Shown: positions 50,436-59,517 of the stretch, piece by piece
How the letters are laid out: every line of letters starts with the position of its first letter
Position numbering within the stretch: the stretch's first letter is position 1
DNA from: Microbacterium sp. SMR1
Lineage (GTDB): Bacteria; Actinomycetota; Actinomycetes; Actinomycetales; Microbacteriaceae
DNA length: 64,000 nt
NCBI RefSeq assembly: GCF_003289625.1
Contig: NZ_QMBN01000003.1
Coordinates: forward strand, 464,034 to 528,033
Reading direction: 5' to 3'
Translations under genes and position numbers: made by a program
The notes under the pieces: model-generated
Told to the model about the DNA's origin: nothing
Seen by the model: only the letters and a program-made list of their open reading frames with translations
Database searches by the model: none

Positions 50436-51563
50436 TCAGTCGTCGAAGTTCGCCGCCACCACGCGGGCGTCGCCGACGACGGCGTCGAGGTCGTCGCCCG
50501 ACAGGTTGACGTGTCCGACCTTGCGCCCGGGACGCGGGGCCTTGCCGTAGGTGTGGACCTTCGCACCCGGGTGGGCTTCGAGAGCGGCGGGGATGCGCGC
50601 GGCGAGCGAGTCGGAGACGGGACCGCCCAGGATGTTGATCATGACCGACCACGGCGCTCGCGGAGCCGTGTCGCCGAGGGGCAGATCGAGCACCGCGCGG
50701 AGATGCTGCTCGAACTGTCCGGTCACGGCGCCGTCCTGACTCCAGTGACCGCTGTTGTGCGGGCGCATCGCGAGCTCGTTCACGAGGAGCCGGTCATCGG
50801 CCGTCTCGAAGAGTTCCACCGCGAGCATGCCGGTGACACCCAGCCCTTCCGCGATCGCGACCCCGATGTTCTCGGCGACCTCGATCAGGCGCTGCCCCGC
50901 CCGCGGAGCCGGGGCGATGACCTCCGCGCACACCCCGTCGCGCTGCACGGTCTCGACCACGGGGTACGAACGCCACGCCCCGGAGGGCCGCCGCGCCACC
51001 TGCTGCGCGAGTTCGCGCGTGAACTCGACGAGCTCCTCGACGAGCAGCTGTCCCCCCGGCTGGAGGGCGTCGAGCCAGTCAGCGGCGTCGTCGGCGGAAC
51101 GGACGACACGAACGCCTTTGCCGTCGTATCCACCGCGCGGCGTCTTCACGACCGCGCGCCCGCCGTTGTCGTCGAGGAAGGCTTGCAGGCCGGCGGCATC
51201 GGAGATCGCGGCCCACTCGGGCTGCGGCATCCCGAGCTCGGCGAGCCTCGCGCGCATGCGCAGCTTGTCCTGTGCATAGAAAAGAGCGTCGGGACCGGGG
51301 TGCACGGCGACGCCGTCATCGACGAGCGCCCGGAGCACCTCCTGCGGAACGTGCTCGTGATCGAAGGTGATGACATCGACATCGCGAGCGAAGGCCCGAA
51401 CCGTTTCGAGGTCGCGGTAGTCGCCCGTCGCGGTCGCCGCGATGGCTGCAGACATGCCCGGCTCCTCGGCCAGGACGCGCACATCGAGTCCCAGCTCGAC
51501 GGCCGGCGCGATCATCATGCGGGCCAGCTGCCCTCCGCCGACGATTCCTACTCGCAACGACAT
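50436..51563 (-). CDS. purK: 5-(carboxyamino)imidazole ribonucleotide synthase
   Basis: 375 aa from the ATG at 51563. ATP-grasp enzyme making N5-CAIR from AIR, bicarbonate and ATP. Landmarks: SLRVGIVGGGQLARMM, FDHEHVPQEVLRAL, VVKTPRGGYDGKGVRVV, LLVEELVEFTRELA, NELAMRPHNSGHWSQDG. The start follows GGAGGAGG by about 5 nt, one of the clearest Shine-Dalgarno sites in the window; an earlier in-frame start at 51617 is not needed. Confidence 0.97.
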   Translation of the reverse strand: MSLRVGIVGGGQLARMMIAPAVELGLDVRVLAEEPGMSAAIAATATGDYRDLETVRAFARDVDVITFDHEHVPQEVLRALVDDGVAVHPGPDALFYAQDKLRMRARLAELGMPQPEWAAISDAAGLQAFLDDNGGRAVVKTPRGGYDGKGVRVVRSADDAADWLDALQPGGQLLVEELVEFTRELAQQVARRPSGAWRSYPVVETVQRDGVCAEVIAPAPRAGQRLIEVAENIGVAIAEGLGVTGMLAVELFETADDRLLVNELAMRPHNSGHWSQDGAVTGQFEQHLRAVLDLPLGDTAPRAPWSVMINILGGPVSDSLAARIPAALEAHPGAKVHTYGKAPRPGRKVGHVNLSGDDLDAVVGDARVVAANFDD

Positions 51564-51639
51564 GGCGCCTCCTCCGGTTTCGCATCCATCATCCCGCACA
51601 CGGAGACGGGGTCGCACGCGCGAGCGGGCGCGATCATGC

Positions 51640-52194
51640 TCAGGCGTCGGAGCCGATGATCGGCATGCTGTGCGAGTCGCGATGCGCCAGAATCTGGCTC
51701 ACCTCGACCTGGTCTGCCAGCACCTCGTGGACGAGGGCGACGGCCGGGATGCTCCGCAGCCGCATGGCGGGGTCGACGCCGTTCGAGAGCGTCAGCGTTC
51801 CCGTCCCGTTCAGGCGCTGGATCGGGCCGCGCGACTCGTCGATGCCGTAACCACGGATATGGCTGAGCTCCGACCGGCGACGGACGATGAGTCCCGAGGT
51901 CTCGATGACCCGACGGGTCGTGATCGTGTACGAATGCGCGAGCCAGCGTAGGTACGGCAGCACGACGAGGAGCACGACCACCAGCCCCGCGGCCGACCAG
52001 AGCATCACGTCGGTGAAGGGGTCGGGCACGTTCCCGGTGAAGTATCCCGTGACACCCGCGATGACGATGAGCAGCAGCGCCGGCCAGAGGAGCGGCCCGG
52101 CGTGCGGGCGCAAGCGCGCGACACGAAGCTCGGGGGCCGCGGCACCCAGCGCTGGCGCGACGGGGCGACCGAACGAGGCTGCTGGCTGTGTCAC
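51640..52194 (-). CDS. PH-domain membrane protein (bPH2/YdbS-like)
   Basis: 184 aa. Two close membrane helices ([18 protein letters not shown] and [20 protein letters not shown]) followed by a bacterial PH-like domain: [22 protein letters not shown] with the family TxxR pattern, [26 protein letters not shown]. Function of the family is unclear; it commonly sits between purK and birA in actinobacteria. GTG start, no clear promoter box. Confidence 0.85.
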   Translation of the reverse strand: MTQPAASFGRPVAPALGAAAPELRVARLRPHAGPLLWPALLLIVIAGVTGYFTGNVPDPFTDVMLWSAAGLVVVLLVVLPYLRWLAHSYTITTRRVIETSGLIVRRRSELSHIRGYGIDESRGPIQRLNGTGTLTLSNGVDPAMRLRSIPAVALVHEVLADQVEVSQILAHRDSHSMPIIGSDA

Positions 52195-52256
52195 AGCACC
52201 ATCATGGCCCGCGGGTGCGACAACGCCTCGGCGGCACGCCCGGATGCCGCGAGGCC

Positions 52257-53045
52257 TCAGCCGACTCCGCGGACATGCACGACGTCGCCGGCTCCGACGA
52301 CGCTCTCGACAGCCCCCGTCCGCACGACCAGGCGCCCGTCCTCATCGAGGCGCTCCGCCGTCCCCGTCAGCGTCTCGCCGCCGGGCAGCGAGACGACGAT
52401 GTCCTCGCCGATCGTGACGCACGCCGCGCCGACCCGCTCCCGGAGGGCGTCGTCGGCGCCGCTCACCGCGAGGTGGGCGATGTGGTCGCGCAGGCCCCTG
52501 AGGTAGTCCGCGAGCAGTCGGTCCTCGTCGACCTCCACCCCCAGCACGGCGAAGGAGGTCGCCGTGGCGACCGGCAGGTCGACCTCGGCCATCGTGGTGT
52601 TGACCCCGGCACCCAGGATCACGTCGCCGGCCTCGCCCGGCAGGACCTCGGCGAGGATGCCGCTGATCTTCCGCCCGTCGACGAGGACGTCGTTGGGCCA
52701 TTTCACTCCGACCTGCCGGTCGTGCAGCTGCGCGGAGACGGCGTCGCTCATCGCGAGACCGGCGACCAGGGGGATCCAGCCGCGCGAGTGCACCGGCACA
52801 GCGCCCACGCGCAGGAGCACCGAGATCGCGAGCGCGGTGCCCGCGGGAGCCGTCCAGCTGCGATCGAGCCGGCCGCGACCGGCGCGCTGGTCGGTCGTCA
52901 GGAGCACCGAGAGGTGCGGGTGGGCATCGGGGTCGGCCTCGACCTCGCGGCGCAGGTGGGCGTTGGTCGAATCGGTGTGCTCGACGACGTGCACGCGGGG
53001 CGAGACCGCGGCCGCGCGGGGATAGCCGTTCTCGGGGATCGTCAT
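52257..53045 (-). CDS. birA: Biotin-[acetyl-CoA-carboxylase] ligase
   Basis: 262 aa, ligase domain plus small C-terminal domain, without the DNA-binding domain of E. coli BirA. Signatures: TDSTNAHL, the biotinyl-AMP loop [33 protein letters not shown]. It attaches biotin to the lysine of the BCCP domain, here the alpha subunit at 60273. Divergent from the carboxylase beta-subunit gene. ATG at 53045 with TAGGGT 6 nt upstream. Confidence 0.95.
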   Translation of the reverse strand: MTIPENGYPRAAAVSPRVHVVEHTDSTNAHLRREVEADPDAHPHLSVLLTTDQRAGRGRLDRSWTAPAGTALAISVLLRVGAVPVHSRGWIPLVAGLAMSDAVSAQLHDRQVGVKWPNDVLVDGRKISGILAEVLPGEAGDVILGAGVNTTMAEVDLPVATATSFAVLGVEVDEDRLLADYLRGLRDHIAHLAVSGADDALRERVGAACVTIGEDIVVSLPGGETLTGTAERLDEDGRLVVRTGAVESVVGAGDVVHVRGVG

Positions 53046-53051
53046 GGCGTC

Positions 53052-53057
53052 ACCCTA
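53052..53057 (-). promoter_or_regulatory. Leaderless -10 box of birA
   Basis: TAGGGT on the minus strand, 6 nt before the ATG at 53045. Confidence 0.55.
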
Positions 53058-53161
53058 CGATGCCGGATCGCGGCTCGGCGAGGGGTTGCGCCCGAGGGTT
53101 TCCACAGGCGATCGCCGTCGTCGTTGTGGGTGTGCTCCAACGGCTGCGGGGCCGCGCTGGA

Positions 53162-53167
53162 TAGGGT
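53162..53167 (+). promoter_or_regulatory. Leaderless -10 box of the carboxylase beta-subunit gene
   Basis: TAGGGT, 7 nt before the GTG at 53175. Confidence 0.6.
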
Positions 53168-53174
53168 GGAACGC

Positions 53175-54764
53175 GTGACCGACCAGCCCGACCTGTCCAC
53201 GACCGCCGGCAAGATCGCCGACCTCCGCGCCCGCTACCAGACGGCCGTCGTCGACGCCGAGACCGCGGCACGCGAGAAGCAGCACAAGAAGGGCAAGCTC
53301 ACCGCCCGCGAGCGCATCGAGATGCTCGTGGACCCGGGTTCGTTCGTGGAGCTCGACGAGTACGTGCGCCATCGCACCACCGCGTTCGGCATGGACCGGT
53401 CCCGCCCCTACGGCGACTCCGTCGTCTCGGGCGTCGGCACGATCCACGGCCGCACTGTCGCGGTCTACTCGCAGGACTTCACGACGTTCGGCGGCTCGCT
53501 CGGCGAGTCCGCTGGCGAGAAGATCATCAAGGTCATGGAGCTCGCGCTGCGCGGCGGGATGCCGATCATCGGCATCCTCGACTCGGGCGGCGCCCGAATC
53601 CAGGAGGGCGTCGTGGCGCTCGGCAAGTACGGCGAGATCTTCCGCCTGAACACCGCGGCGTCGGGAGTGATCCCCCAGATCTCGCTGATCATGGGGCCCG
53701 CCGCGGGCGGCGCGGTCTACTCCCCCGCCCTCACGGACTTCGTCATCATGGTCGACAAGACGAGCCAGATGTTCGTCACCGGCCCCGATGTCATCAAGAC
53801 CGTCACCGGCGAGGACGTCGGCATGGAGGAGCTCGGCGGCGCCCACACTCACAACACGCGTTCGGGTGTCGCGCACTACCTGGCCCAGGACGAGGACGAC
53901 GCGATCGACTACGCCCGGTCGCTCCTGAGCTTCCTGCCCGACAACAACATGTCGGACGCCCCGGTGTACGAGACCGGCTTCGAGTGGGAGACCACTGACG
54001 ACGACCGTGCCCTGAACGTCGTCATCCCCGATTCGCCCAACCAGCCCTACGACATCCACCAGGTCATCTCGGGGATCGTCGACGAGGGCGACTTCCTCGA
54101 GGTGCAGCCGCTGTTCGCACCGAACATCGTCGTCGGCTTCGGCCGGGTCGAGGGACGGACGGTCGGCATCATCGCCAACCAGCCCTCGCAGATGGCGGGC
54201 ACTCTGAACATCGATGCCGGCGAGAAGGCGAGCCGGTTCGTTCGGTTCTGCGACGCCTTCTCGGTGCCGATCGTCACCCTCGTCGACGTTCCGGGCTATC
54301 TTCCCGGCACGGATCAGGAATGGACCGGCGTCATCCGCCGCGGCGCCAAGCTGCTCTACGCCTACGCCGAGGCGACGGTTCCGCTCGTGACGGTCATCCT
54401 CCGGAAGGCCTACGGCGGCGCCTACATCGTGATGGGCTCCAAGCAGCTGGGCGCCGACGTGAACGTCGCCTGGCCGACGGCGGAGATCGCTGTGATGGGC
54501 GGCCAGGGCGCGGTCAACATCCTCTACCGCGGTGAGATCAAGCGCGCCGAAGAGGCAGGCGAGGATGTCGCCGCGGTGCGGTCGCGCCTGGCCTCCGAGT
54601 ACACCTACAACGTGGCCTCCCCCTTCCTGGCCGCCGAGCGGGGCGAGCTCGACGGCATCATCGAGCCGGCGCAGACGCGCGTCTACATCGCGAAGTCGCT
54701 GCGCGCGCTCCGGGGGAAGCGGGCCGAGCTGCCCGCGAAGAAGCACGGGAACATCCCGCTGTGA
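53175..54764 (+). CDS. accD: Acyl-CoA carboxylase beta subunit (carboxyltransferase)
   Basis: 529 aa, biotin-dependent carboxyltransferase of the propionyl/acetyl-CoA type (AccD/PccB). N-terminal [17 protein letters not shown] and [15 protein letters not shown]; first oxyanion region [27 protein letters not shown]; second half with [13 protein letters not shown] and [19 protein letters not shown], and [13 protein letters not shown]. It moves CO2 from carboxybiotin to acyl-CoA, supplying malonyl- or methylmalonyl-CoA. The GTG at 53175 fits the TAGGGT box; a longer frame opens far upstream inside birA. Overlaps the epsilon subunit start. The numeric AccD class is not assigned. Confidence 0.95.
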   Translation: MTDQPDLSTTAGKIADLRARYQTAVVDAETAAREKQHKKGKLTARERIEMLVDPGSFVELDEYVRHRTTAFGMDRSRPYGDSVVSGVGTIHGRTVAVYSQDFTTFGGSLGESAGEKIIKVMELALRGGMPIIGILDSGGARIQEGVVALGKYGEIFRLNTAASGVIPQISLIMGPAAGGAVYSPALTDFVIMVDKTSQMFVTGPDVIKTVTGEDVGMEELGGAHTHNTRSGVAHYLAQDEDDAIDYARSLLSFLPDNNMSDAPVYETGFEWETTDDDRALNVVIPDSPNQPYDIHQVISGIVDEGDFLEVQPLFAPNIVVGFGRVEGRTVGIIANQPSQMAGTLNIDAGEKASRFVRFCDAFSVPIVTLVDVPGYLPGTDQEWTGVIRRGAKLLYAYAEATVPLVTVILRKAYGGAYIVMGSKQLGADVNVAWPTAEIAVMGGQGAVNILYRGEIKRAEEAGEDVAAVRSRLASEYTYNVASPFLAAERGELDGIIEPAQTRVYIAKSLRALRGKRAELPAKKHGNIPL

Positions 54765-55012
54765 GCGGTCGAGAGGATTCCCGGGACGAGGCGGGCCACG
54801 ACGAGCGACCCCTGCGCATCGAGGTGCGGCGCGGCGATCCGACCCCGGAGGAGCTGGCCGCCGTCATCGCCGTCGTGAGCGAGTCGTACGCCCAGGAAGC
54901 CGCGGAGGCGATCGCGCCCGAGCCCGCCCCCGAGTCCGCCTGGCGGCGCTCGGCACGCGCGCTGCGGACGCCGCTGCGGCGCGGCTTCGGCTGGGGGCGT
55001 TTCACCGGTTGA
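54761..55012 (+). CDS. Acyl-CoA carboxylase epsilon subunit
   Basis: 83 aa, small and charged. Middle segment [20 protein letters not shown] is the actinobacterial epsilon-subunit core, and the end [15 protein letters not shown] matches the family tail. Epsilon subunits strengthen alpha-beta complex assembly in Streptomyces and mycobacteria. The GTG overlaps the beta-subunit stop (GTGA). Confidence 0.85.
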   Translation: MSGREDSRDEAGHDERPLRIEVRRGDPTPEELAAVIAVVSESYAQEAAEAIAPEPAPESAWRRSARALRTPLRRGFGWGRFTG

Positions 55013-55085
55013 CGGGCGAAACTGATTTTGTCCCCCGAAATACCTACAGACAGATCTGGCACGCTGCCGCAGACTGAATGTGCTG

Positions 55086-55160
55086 GAACGCTACTGCGTT
55101 CGGTCACCCGAGCTTCTAGCCGGTGACTGCTGCGAGTCGGTTTTCGGGTAACCACTCGCA
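55086..55160. repeat. Hairpin cluster in the convergent intergenic region
   Basis: Three inverted repeats in a row: GAACGC-TACT-GCGTTC (55086-55101); GTCACC (55103-55108) with GGTGAC (55122-55127); TGCGAGT (55131-55137) with ACTCGCA (55154-55160), extended inside by GGTT/AACC. The AT content is higher than around. Could be part of a terminator array or a small structured RNA; no coding sense seen in the 201-nt gap. Confidence 0.4.
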
Positions 55161-55161
55161 T

Positions 55162-55194
55162 GGCGAGGGGCGGGCGGCTTCGCCGCCCCTCGCC
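55162..55194. terminator. Bidirectional terminator between carboxylase epsilon gene and converging membrane gene
   Basis: Perfect 12-bp stem GGCGAGGGGCGG / CCGCCCCTCGCC with a 9-nt loop; it lies 19 nt from the stop of the minus-strand gene. Confidence 0.8.
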
Positions 55195-55213
55195 CCCAGC
55201 ACCTTCCGTTCGG

Positions 55214-56290
55214 TCAGAGACGCGGGCGGGGCCGCGCGATCTCGCGCCAGAGATCGACCGTCTCATCGGCGTCGTCGTCATGACGCGAGCGACCGACGAC
55301 CGTGACCGCCGTGTCGGGATGCGTCGAGGTGCGGATGTAGAGCCGCTCCGACCGTGCCCCGTCGAGCACGTCGGCGAGCTCGGCGCGGATGGCGGCGAGT
55401 TCGCGCTCATCGAGGCCGTCGAGGCCGCCCTCGTCGAGGAAAGTGACGTGGGATCCGGCTCGCCGGACGTCTTCGAGCACGCGGCGCACCGCGTCGTCGA
55501 GCAGCCGCGGACCGCGCAGCTCATCGCGCAGACGCCCTTCCGCGAGCCGCGCCTGCAGGCGCTCGTCGTCGTCGAGGTCGCCGCCCGCGTTGATGGTGCG
55601 CGAGAGCACCGGCCCCGCAACGGCGAGCGCGCGCTGCACGCGGACCCGGCGCTCGCGACGGCGGCCCTCCTGTGTGGCGAGCCATTCGGACGCCTCGCGT
55701 TGAAGCGCCGTGAGCTGCGCGGTTTCCACGGCCGCGCGGTCGATCAGCAGGACGATGATCTGCGCTCCGCCCACCCAGATCGCCGAACCGACGGCTCCCA
55801 GCGAGAGCGTCGGCTCCGGGCCGATCCACACGACCGACTGCAGGAACAGGACGACGATGCCCGACCAGGCCACGATCGAGCGCCGGCGCACGACGAGGAC
55901 GGCCATCAAGGCACCGAGCCCGCCGAGGCTCCAGGTCGCGAACGGCTGCAGCCGCCCCTCTTCGCCCGCGGCCCACCAGGTGGCTGACGGGATCACGACG
56001 GTGACCGCGAGGGCGAGGAGCGCGATCCACAGGGGCAGCGGCGCCGGACGGCTCATGCCCGCCGTCACGGCGCTCATCGCCGGAACCTCCGCGGCCGGCT
56101 TCGCCGCCGCATCCATCGGCCGCGTGGGCCAGAAGATGCACAGGCCCGTGACGGCGAGGTAGACGACGAGATTCAGGATCAGCACGACGGGGACATCGAC
56201 GGGGCGCGTCCAGAACATGCCGCCGACCGCCAAGTACGCCGTGAAGGCGACCCCGAGTGCCGACAGCACCCAGCGGACCGAGCGGTTCAT
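55214..56290 (-). CDS. Membrane protein of a two-component unit (unassigned)
   Basis: 358 aa. About seven membrane segments in residues 7-215 in three groups (WVLSALGVAFTAYLAVGGMF; VVLILNLVVYLAVTGLCIFW; LWIALLALAVTVVIPSATWW, and others), then a cytoplasmic part of about 140 aa rich in R, D and E ([57 protein letters not shown]). No known domain recognised. The ATG at 56290 overlaps the kinase stop (ATGA), so it is made together with the kinase and regulator, perhaps as a co-sensor or a partner that lost its kinase core. Confidence 0.75.
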   Translation of the reverse strand: MNRSVRWVLSALGVAFTAYLAVGGMFWTRPVDVPVVLILNLVVYLAVTGLCIFWPTRPMDAAAKPAAEVPAMSAVTAGMSRPAPLPLWIALLALAVTVVIPSATWWAAGEEGRLQPFATWSLGGLGALMAVLVVRRRSIVAWSGIVVLFLQSVVWIGPEPTLSLGAVGSAIWVGGAQIIVLLIDRAAVETAQLTALQREASEWLATQEGRRRERRVRVQRALAVAGPVLSRTINAGGDLDDDERLQARLAEGRLRDELRGPRLLDDAVRRVLEDVRRAGSHVTFLDEGGLDGLDERELAAIRAELADVLDGARSERLYIRTSTHPDTAVTVVGRSRHDDDADETVDLWREIARPRPRL

Positions 56291-57525
56291 GAGCTCTCCT
56301 GCCAGCTGATGGACACGGTCGTCCCTGATGCGTCGGAGTCGACCCTGGCGGCCCCGGCCACAGCGGCCACCCGCGCGATGATCGAGGCACGGATCCCGAG
56401 GCGATCCTCGGCGACGCGCGTCGCCTCGAAACCGGGTCCGTCGTCGGCGACGGTGATCGCAAGCCCAGCCCTGTCGGCGTGGAACGACACGCGCAGATTC
56501 GCAGCGCCGGCATGCTCGACCGAGTTCGTCACCGCCTGCGCCGCCGCGAGGTGCAGCGCTCGGGCGACACGGCCCGGCACAGACCGCGCATCGGGTTCGA
56601 TCCGCTGCGACACCGCGGCGTCCGGAGACAGTCGGTGAACCGTCGCTTCGAGCTCGCCACCGATGACGCCCGCCGGGATGGGGGCGTCGGGGCCCTCGCC
56701 CACCTCCTGGTCGACGTTCGCCAGTCGCGTGAGCGCCTCGCGGGCCATGGCGACCGCGAGAGTTCGCTCCCGGTCGGTCTCGGCGCGTTCGGCCGCGATC
56801 AGTGCTGCCAGCACGCTGTCGTGCATGAGTGCCGCGACGGCGACCCGCTCCTTCTCGACCGCGTCTGCTGCGGCCGCCTGCGCGAAGGAGCGGACCGCGC
56901 CCTCCCGTCCGCTGTCGATGCTCGCCGCGAGGGACCGGAGGATCCAGCCGACGACGATCAGGACGCTCGCGAGGATGATCGCGAACGCCGAGTCGAGCGC
57001 GACGTCGAGCACGGTGGCGGGCGTGAGAGGCAGAAGTGTGAGCCGCATCGCGCCGTACAGCAACGGCAGAAGGAACGCCCAGACGATCTGTCCGGCGAGC
57101 GGCATGCAGAAGACGGCCGCGACGGTCCCCACGTTGATGAGGAACCACAACCAGGGCTGCTCGTCGACGGTGGTCGACCGGTCGGCCGCCAGCGGCCAGA
57201 GGACCGTTGCGACCGGGAAGACGCCGGCGAAGATCGCGGCGAACACGCGGACGGCCCGCGAGGTGATCAACGCGACGCACATCATCAGCAGCGTGCCCAG
57301 GACCACGATCAGCAGGATCGTGTGCCAGGCGGAATGTCCGGCGGGGGTGCTGAGCGCTCCCACGAGCGCCTGGATGCCGATGACGGCGCTTCCGGTGCCG
57401 ACGACGATGCCCAGGATGCGGTCGATGCGCGACTGGGTGAAGCGCTGAGTCTGGGCCAGGGCCTCGCGGAACTCCGCGGGACGACGCGGGCGGGTCGTGC
57501 CGGTGCCCAGGGTCTCAGCGGGCAT
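56287..57525 (-). CDS. Sensor histidine kinase, NarL-partner type
   Basis: 412 aa from the ATG at 57525. Six or so membrane segments (residues 35-195) with very short loops, then a HisKA_3-type helix with the phosphate-accepting H235 in ALMHDSVLAAL, and an HATPase domain: QAVTNSVEHAG (N box), VADDGPGF (G1), DRLGIRASI (G2). Compact membrane sensors like this often sense envelope state or membrane-soluble signals. The start overlaps the response-regulator stop by 11 nt. Ligand unknown. Confidence 0.9.
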   Translation of the reverse strand: MPAETLGTGTTRPRRPAEFREALAQTQRFTQSRIDRILGIVVGTGSAVIGIQALVGALSTPAGHSAWHTILLIVVLGTLLMMCVALITSRAVRVFAAIFAGVFPVATVLWPLAADRSTTVDEQPWLWFLINVGTVAAVFCMPLAGQIVWAFLLPLLYGAMRLTLLPLTPATVLDVALDSAFAIILASVLIVVGWILRSLAASIDSGREGAVRSFAQAAAADAVEKERVAVAALMHDSVLAALIAAERAETDRERTLAVAMAREALTRLANVDQEVGEGPDAPIPAGVIGGELEATVHRLSPDAAVSQRIEPDARSVPGRVARALHLAAAQAVTNSVEHAGAANLRVSFHADRAGLAITVADDGPGFEATRVAEDRLGIRASIIARVAAVAGAARVDSDASGTTVSISWQESS

Positions 57526-58171
57526 CGGAGGCTTCGCCGACGAGACCGTCTTCCATCGCACGGCGGAGGAGGTCGACCTTGGTGGGTGCGGGACGGCCGA
57601 CCTCGACGTACTTCACGCGCACCCGGGTGATGTTCTCTTTCGCGGTGGAGTAGGCGATCCCGAGCCGCTCGGCCACCGCTTTGAGGGGCAGTCCGGCGGC
57701 GTACAGGCGGAGCACGTCGCGCTCGCGTGCGGAGAGCTGGGCATCGGCGAACGCCCGGTCGCCGTCGACCGCGCTGGCCCACTCGACGTTGTCCAGGTGT
57801 TCGCCCCGCGCCACCGTCCGAACCGCCGCGACGACGTCGTCGGTGCGCGCCGACTTGCTGATGACGCCCAACGCGCCCGCAGAGAGGGCTTCACGCACCG
57901 CCGCCGGCCGGTCGGCGACGCTGTGGATGATGACCTGCGAGCCGTCCCAGACGAGCTGAGCGACGTTCTCCGCCACGGTGGCGCCGTCGCCGAGCATGAG
58001 GTCGAGCACGACGACATCCGCCGGCGACTCCCCCGTGTCCCTCCGCCATCGCAGATACTCGGCGACGGTGCTGCCGGTGAAGACGACCTCCCCGACTCCC
58101 GCTCGGGAGCAGGCGGCGGCGAGCCCGAGCCGGACCGACTCGTGATCGTCGATGAGTGCCACCCGTGTCAT
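57515..58171 (-). CDS. Response regulator, NarL/LuxR family
   Basis: 218 aa. Receiver: D8-D9 in LIDDHESVRLG, phospho-acceptor D57 in VVVLDLMLGDG, K106 in GVISKSA. The output domain has LSARERDVLRLYAAGLPLKAVAERLG and YSTAKENITRVRVKY, a LuxR-type helix-turn-helix. The ATG at 58171 has TAGGCT 6 nt upstream, overlapping the stop codon of the preceding methyltransferase gene. Controls unknown genes; its operon may be autoregulated. Confidence 0.94.
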   Translation of the reverse strand: MTRVALIDDHESVRLGLAAACSRAGVGEVVFTGSTVAEYLRWRRDTGESPADVVVLDLMLGDGATVAENVAQLVWDGSQVIIHSVADRPAAVREALSAGALGVISKSARTDDVVAAVRTVARGEHLDNVEWASAVDGDRAFADAQLSARERDVLRLYAAGLPLKAVAERLGIAYSTAKENITRVRVKYVEVGRPAPTKVDLLRRAMEDGLVGEASDAR

Positions 58172-58177
58172 GGGCTC

Positions 58178-58183
58178 AGCCTA
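58178..58183 (-). promoter_or_regulatory. Leaderless -10 box of the two-component unit
   Basis: TAGGCT on the minus strand, 6 nt before the ATG at 58171. Its first three bases are the TAG stop of the upstream gene. Confidence 0.55.
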
Positions 58184-59491
58184 GGACAGGGGGCCCTCGT
58201 CGGTGAGTACCGCAACCGCCTCCATGTGGTGCGAATGGGGGAACAGGTCCAGGCCCTGCAACGACACCGGCGCGTAGCCGCCCGCGCGCAGCATGCCGAG
58301 ATCGCGCGCGAGCGCGACCGGATCGCACGCGACGTAGACGAGGGTCGCAGGCCGAAGCCGCAGCAGCGAATCGACGACGTCTCGTCCCGCTCCCGACCGC
58401 GGCGGGTCGAGAACCGTCACCCCGGCGCGCAGCCGGGCGCGTTCGGCAGCCGATGCGGTCTCCTCGACCTGCGCCAGCCAGCGGTCGACCCGGCCGGTCT
58501 CGGCGCGGGCACCCACCCACTCGGCCAGGTTCTCCCCGGCGTGGTCGGTGGCGCGGGTGTCGGACTCGACGCTCGTGATGCGGGTGGCCGTGCCTCCCAG
58601 TTCGGCGACGGCGGCCGCGAGGAGACCGACCCCGCCGTACAGGTCGAGGTGCCATGCGTCGGGATCGACGGTGCGGCCGGCGGATCGCAGGCCGCTGTGG
58701 ACCGCATCGCGCAGCGCGACCGGCGCGAGCCGGTGGACCTGCCAGAACCCTCCGGCGTCGACGCGGAACTCCCGGTCGCCGACCCTCTCGATCACGGTTT
58801 CGCGCAGCGCCGGGTCGGCCGCCGGACGCGGACCGCCCCGACCTCGACGGCGGGGCGTCTCCGGGCGGGCCAGGGCTCGCACGCGCCCGTCGGAGGGCTG
58901 CACGAGGTCGAGGCGGCCGGGAGCGGCCGACCGGCCGCGGGCTACCGATTCGGCGATCGCCGGGGTGGCGAGCGGCAGGTCGTCGACCTCGACGACGCGG
59001 TGCGAGCGCGCGGCGAAGGGCCCGATGCGTCCATCCCCGTCGACGTGGAGGCTCACGCGGGTGCGCCATCCCGTGCCGTCCGGCGTCTCGTCGGCGCCGG
59101 CTGCCGCGACGACGACGTCGCTGTCGACACCGCCGAAGCGCTTCAGAGCGTCGCGGAGGACGCGCTGCTTGAGCTCGCGCTGGTGTTCGAGGTCGATGTG
59201 CCCGAAGTCGGCCCCGCCCGGGCGGTTCTCCGGCGCGGTGCCGATGTCGGCGGGCGACCAGACGTGCGGTCGCCGATGCCGCGACGCCTCGAGCACTTCG
59301 AGCGCCTCGGCACGCCAGAACGACGACTTCGCGGTGTCGGTCAGCCGCGCGCGCACCCTCTCACCGGGGATCGCGTCGGGGACGAAGACGACGCGGCCTT
59401 CGTGTCGTGCGACGAAGACGCCGCCGTGGGCGACGTCGGTGACGTCGAGATCGAGGAGGTCGCCGGACTGCATCCCTCGATGCTCGCACAC
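58181..59491 (-). CDS. 23S rRNA/tRNA uracil-C5 methyltransferase (TrmA/RlmD-type)
   Basis: 436 aa. An N-terminal TRAM-like segment (LLDLDVTDVAHGGVFVARHEG, VPGE-type IPGERVRARL) precedes a class I SAM domain: LDLYGGVGLLAAAVAEL, SVESDTRATDHAGEN, VTVLDPPRSGAGRDVV (motif IV) and YVACDPVALARDL with the catalytic cysteine. HSHHMEAVAVL closes the family. Target base and RNA not decided. I keep the GTG at 59491; an internal ATG at 59473 is possible. Confidence 0.88.
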   Translation of the reverse strand: MCEHRGMQSGDLLDLDVTDVAHGGVFVARHEGRVVFVPDAIPGERVRARLTDTAKSSFWRAEALEVLEASRHRRPHVWSPADIGTAPENRPGGADFGHIDLEHQRELKQRVLRDALKRFGGVDSDVVVAAAGADETPDGTGWRTRVSLHVDGDGRIGPFAARSHRVVEVDDLPLATPAIAESVARGRSAAPGRLDLVQPSDGRVRALARPETPRRRGRGGPRPAADPALRETVIERVGDREFRVDAGGFWQVHRLAPVALRDAVHSGLRSAGRTVDPDAWHLDLYGGVGLLAAAVAELGGTATRITSVESDTRATDHAGENLAEWVGARAETGRVDRWLAQVEETASAAERARLRAGVTVLDPPRSGAGRDVVDSLLRLRPATLVYVACDPVALARDLGMLRAGGYAPVSLQGLDLFPHSHHMEAVAVLTDEGPLS

Positions 59492-59504
59492 GCGCGCCCG
59501 CAGG

Positions 59505-59510
59505 TAGCGT
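59505..59510 (+). promoter_or_regulatory. Leaderless -10 box of maf
   Basis: TAGCGT, 7 nt before the ATG at 59518. It makes the alternative GTG at 59509 unlikely as start. Confidence 0.55.
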
Positions 59511-59517
59511 GAACGGC

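Noticed and set aside
53055..54746. A 563-codon minus-strand frame
   Set aside because: Antisense to the carboxylase beta subunit, which is unmistakable.
55017..55160. A tRNA or known small RNA in the convergent gap
   Set aside because: Hairpins are present but no cloverleaf, anticodon arm or CCA-type end; kept only as a structured region.
57497..59512. A 671-codon plus-strand frame across the response regulator and methyltransferase
   Set aside because: Both minus-strand genes show full families; the plus frame has no recognisable domain.
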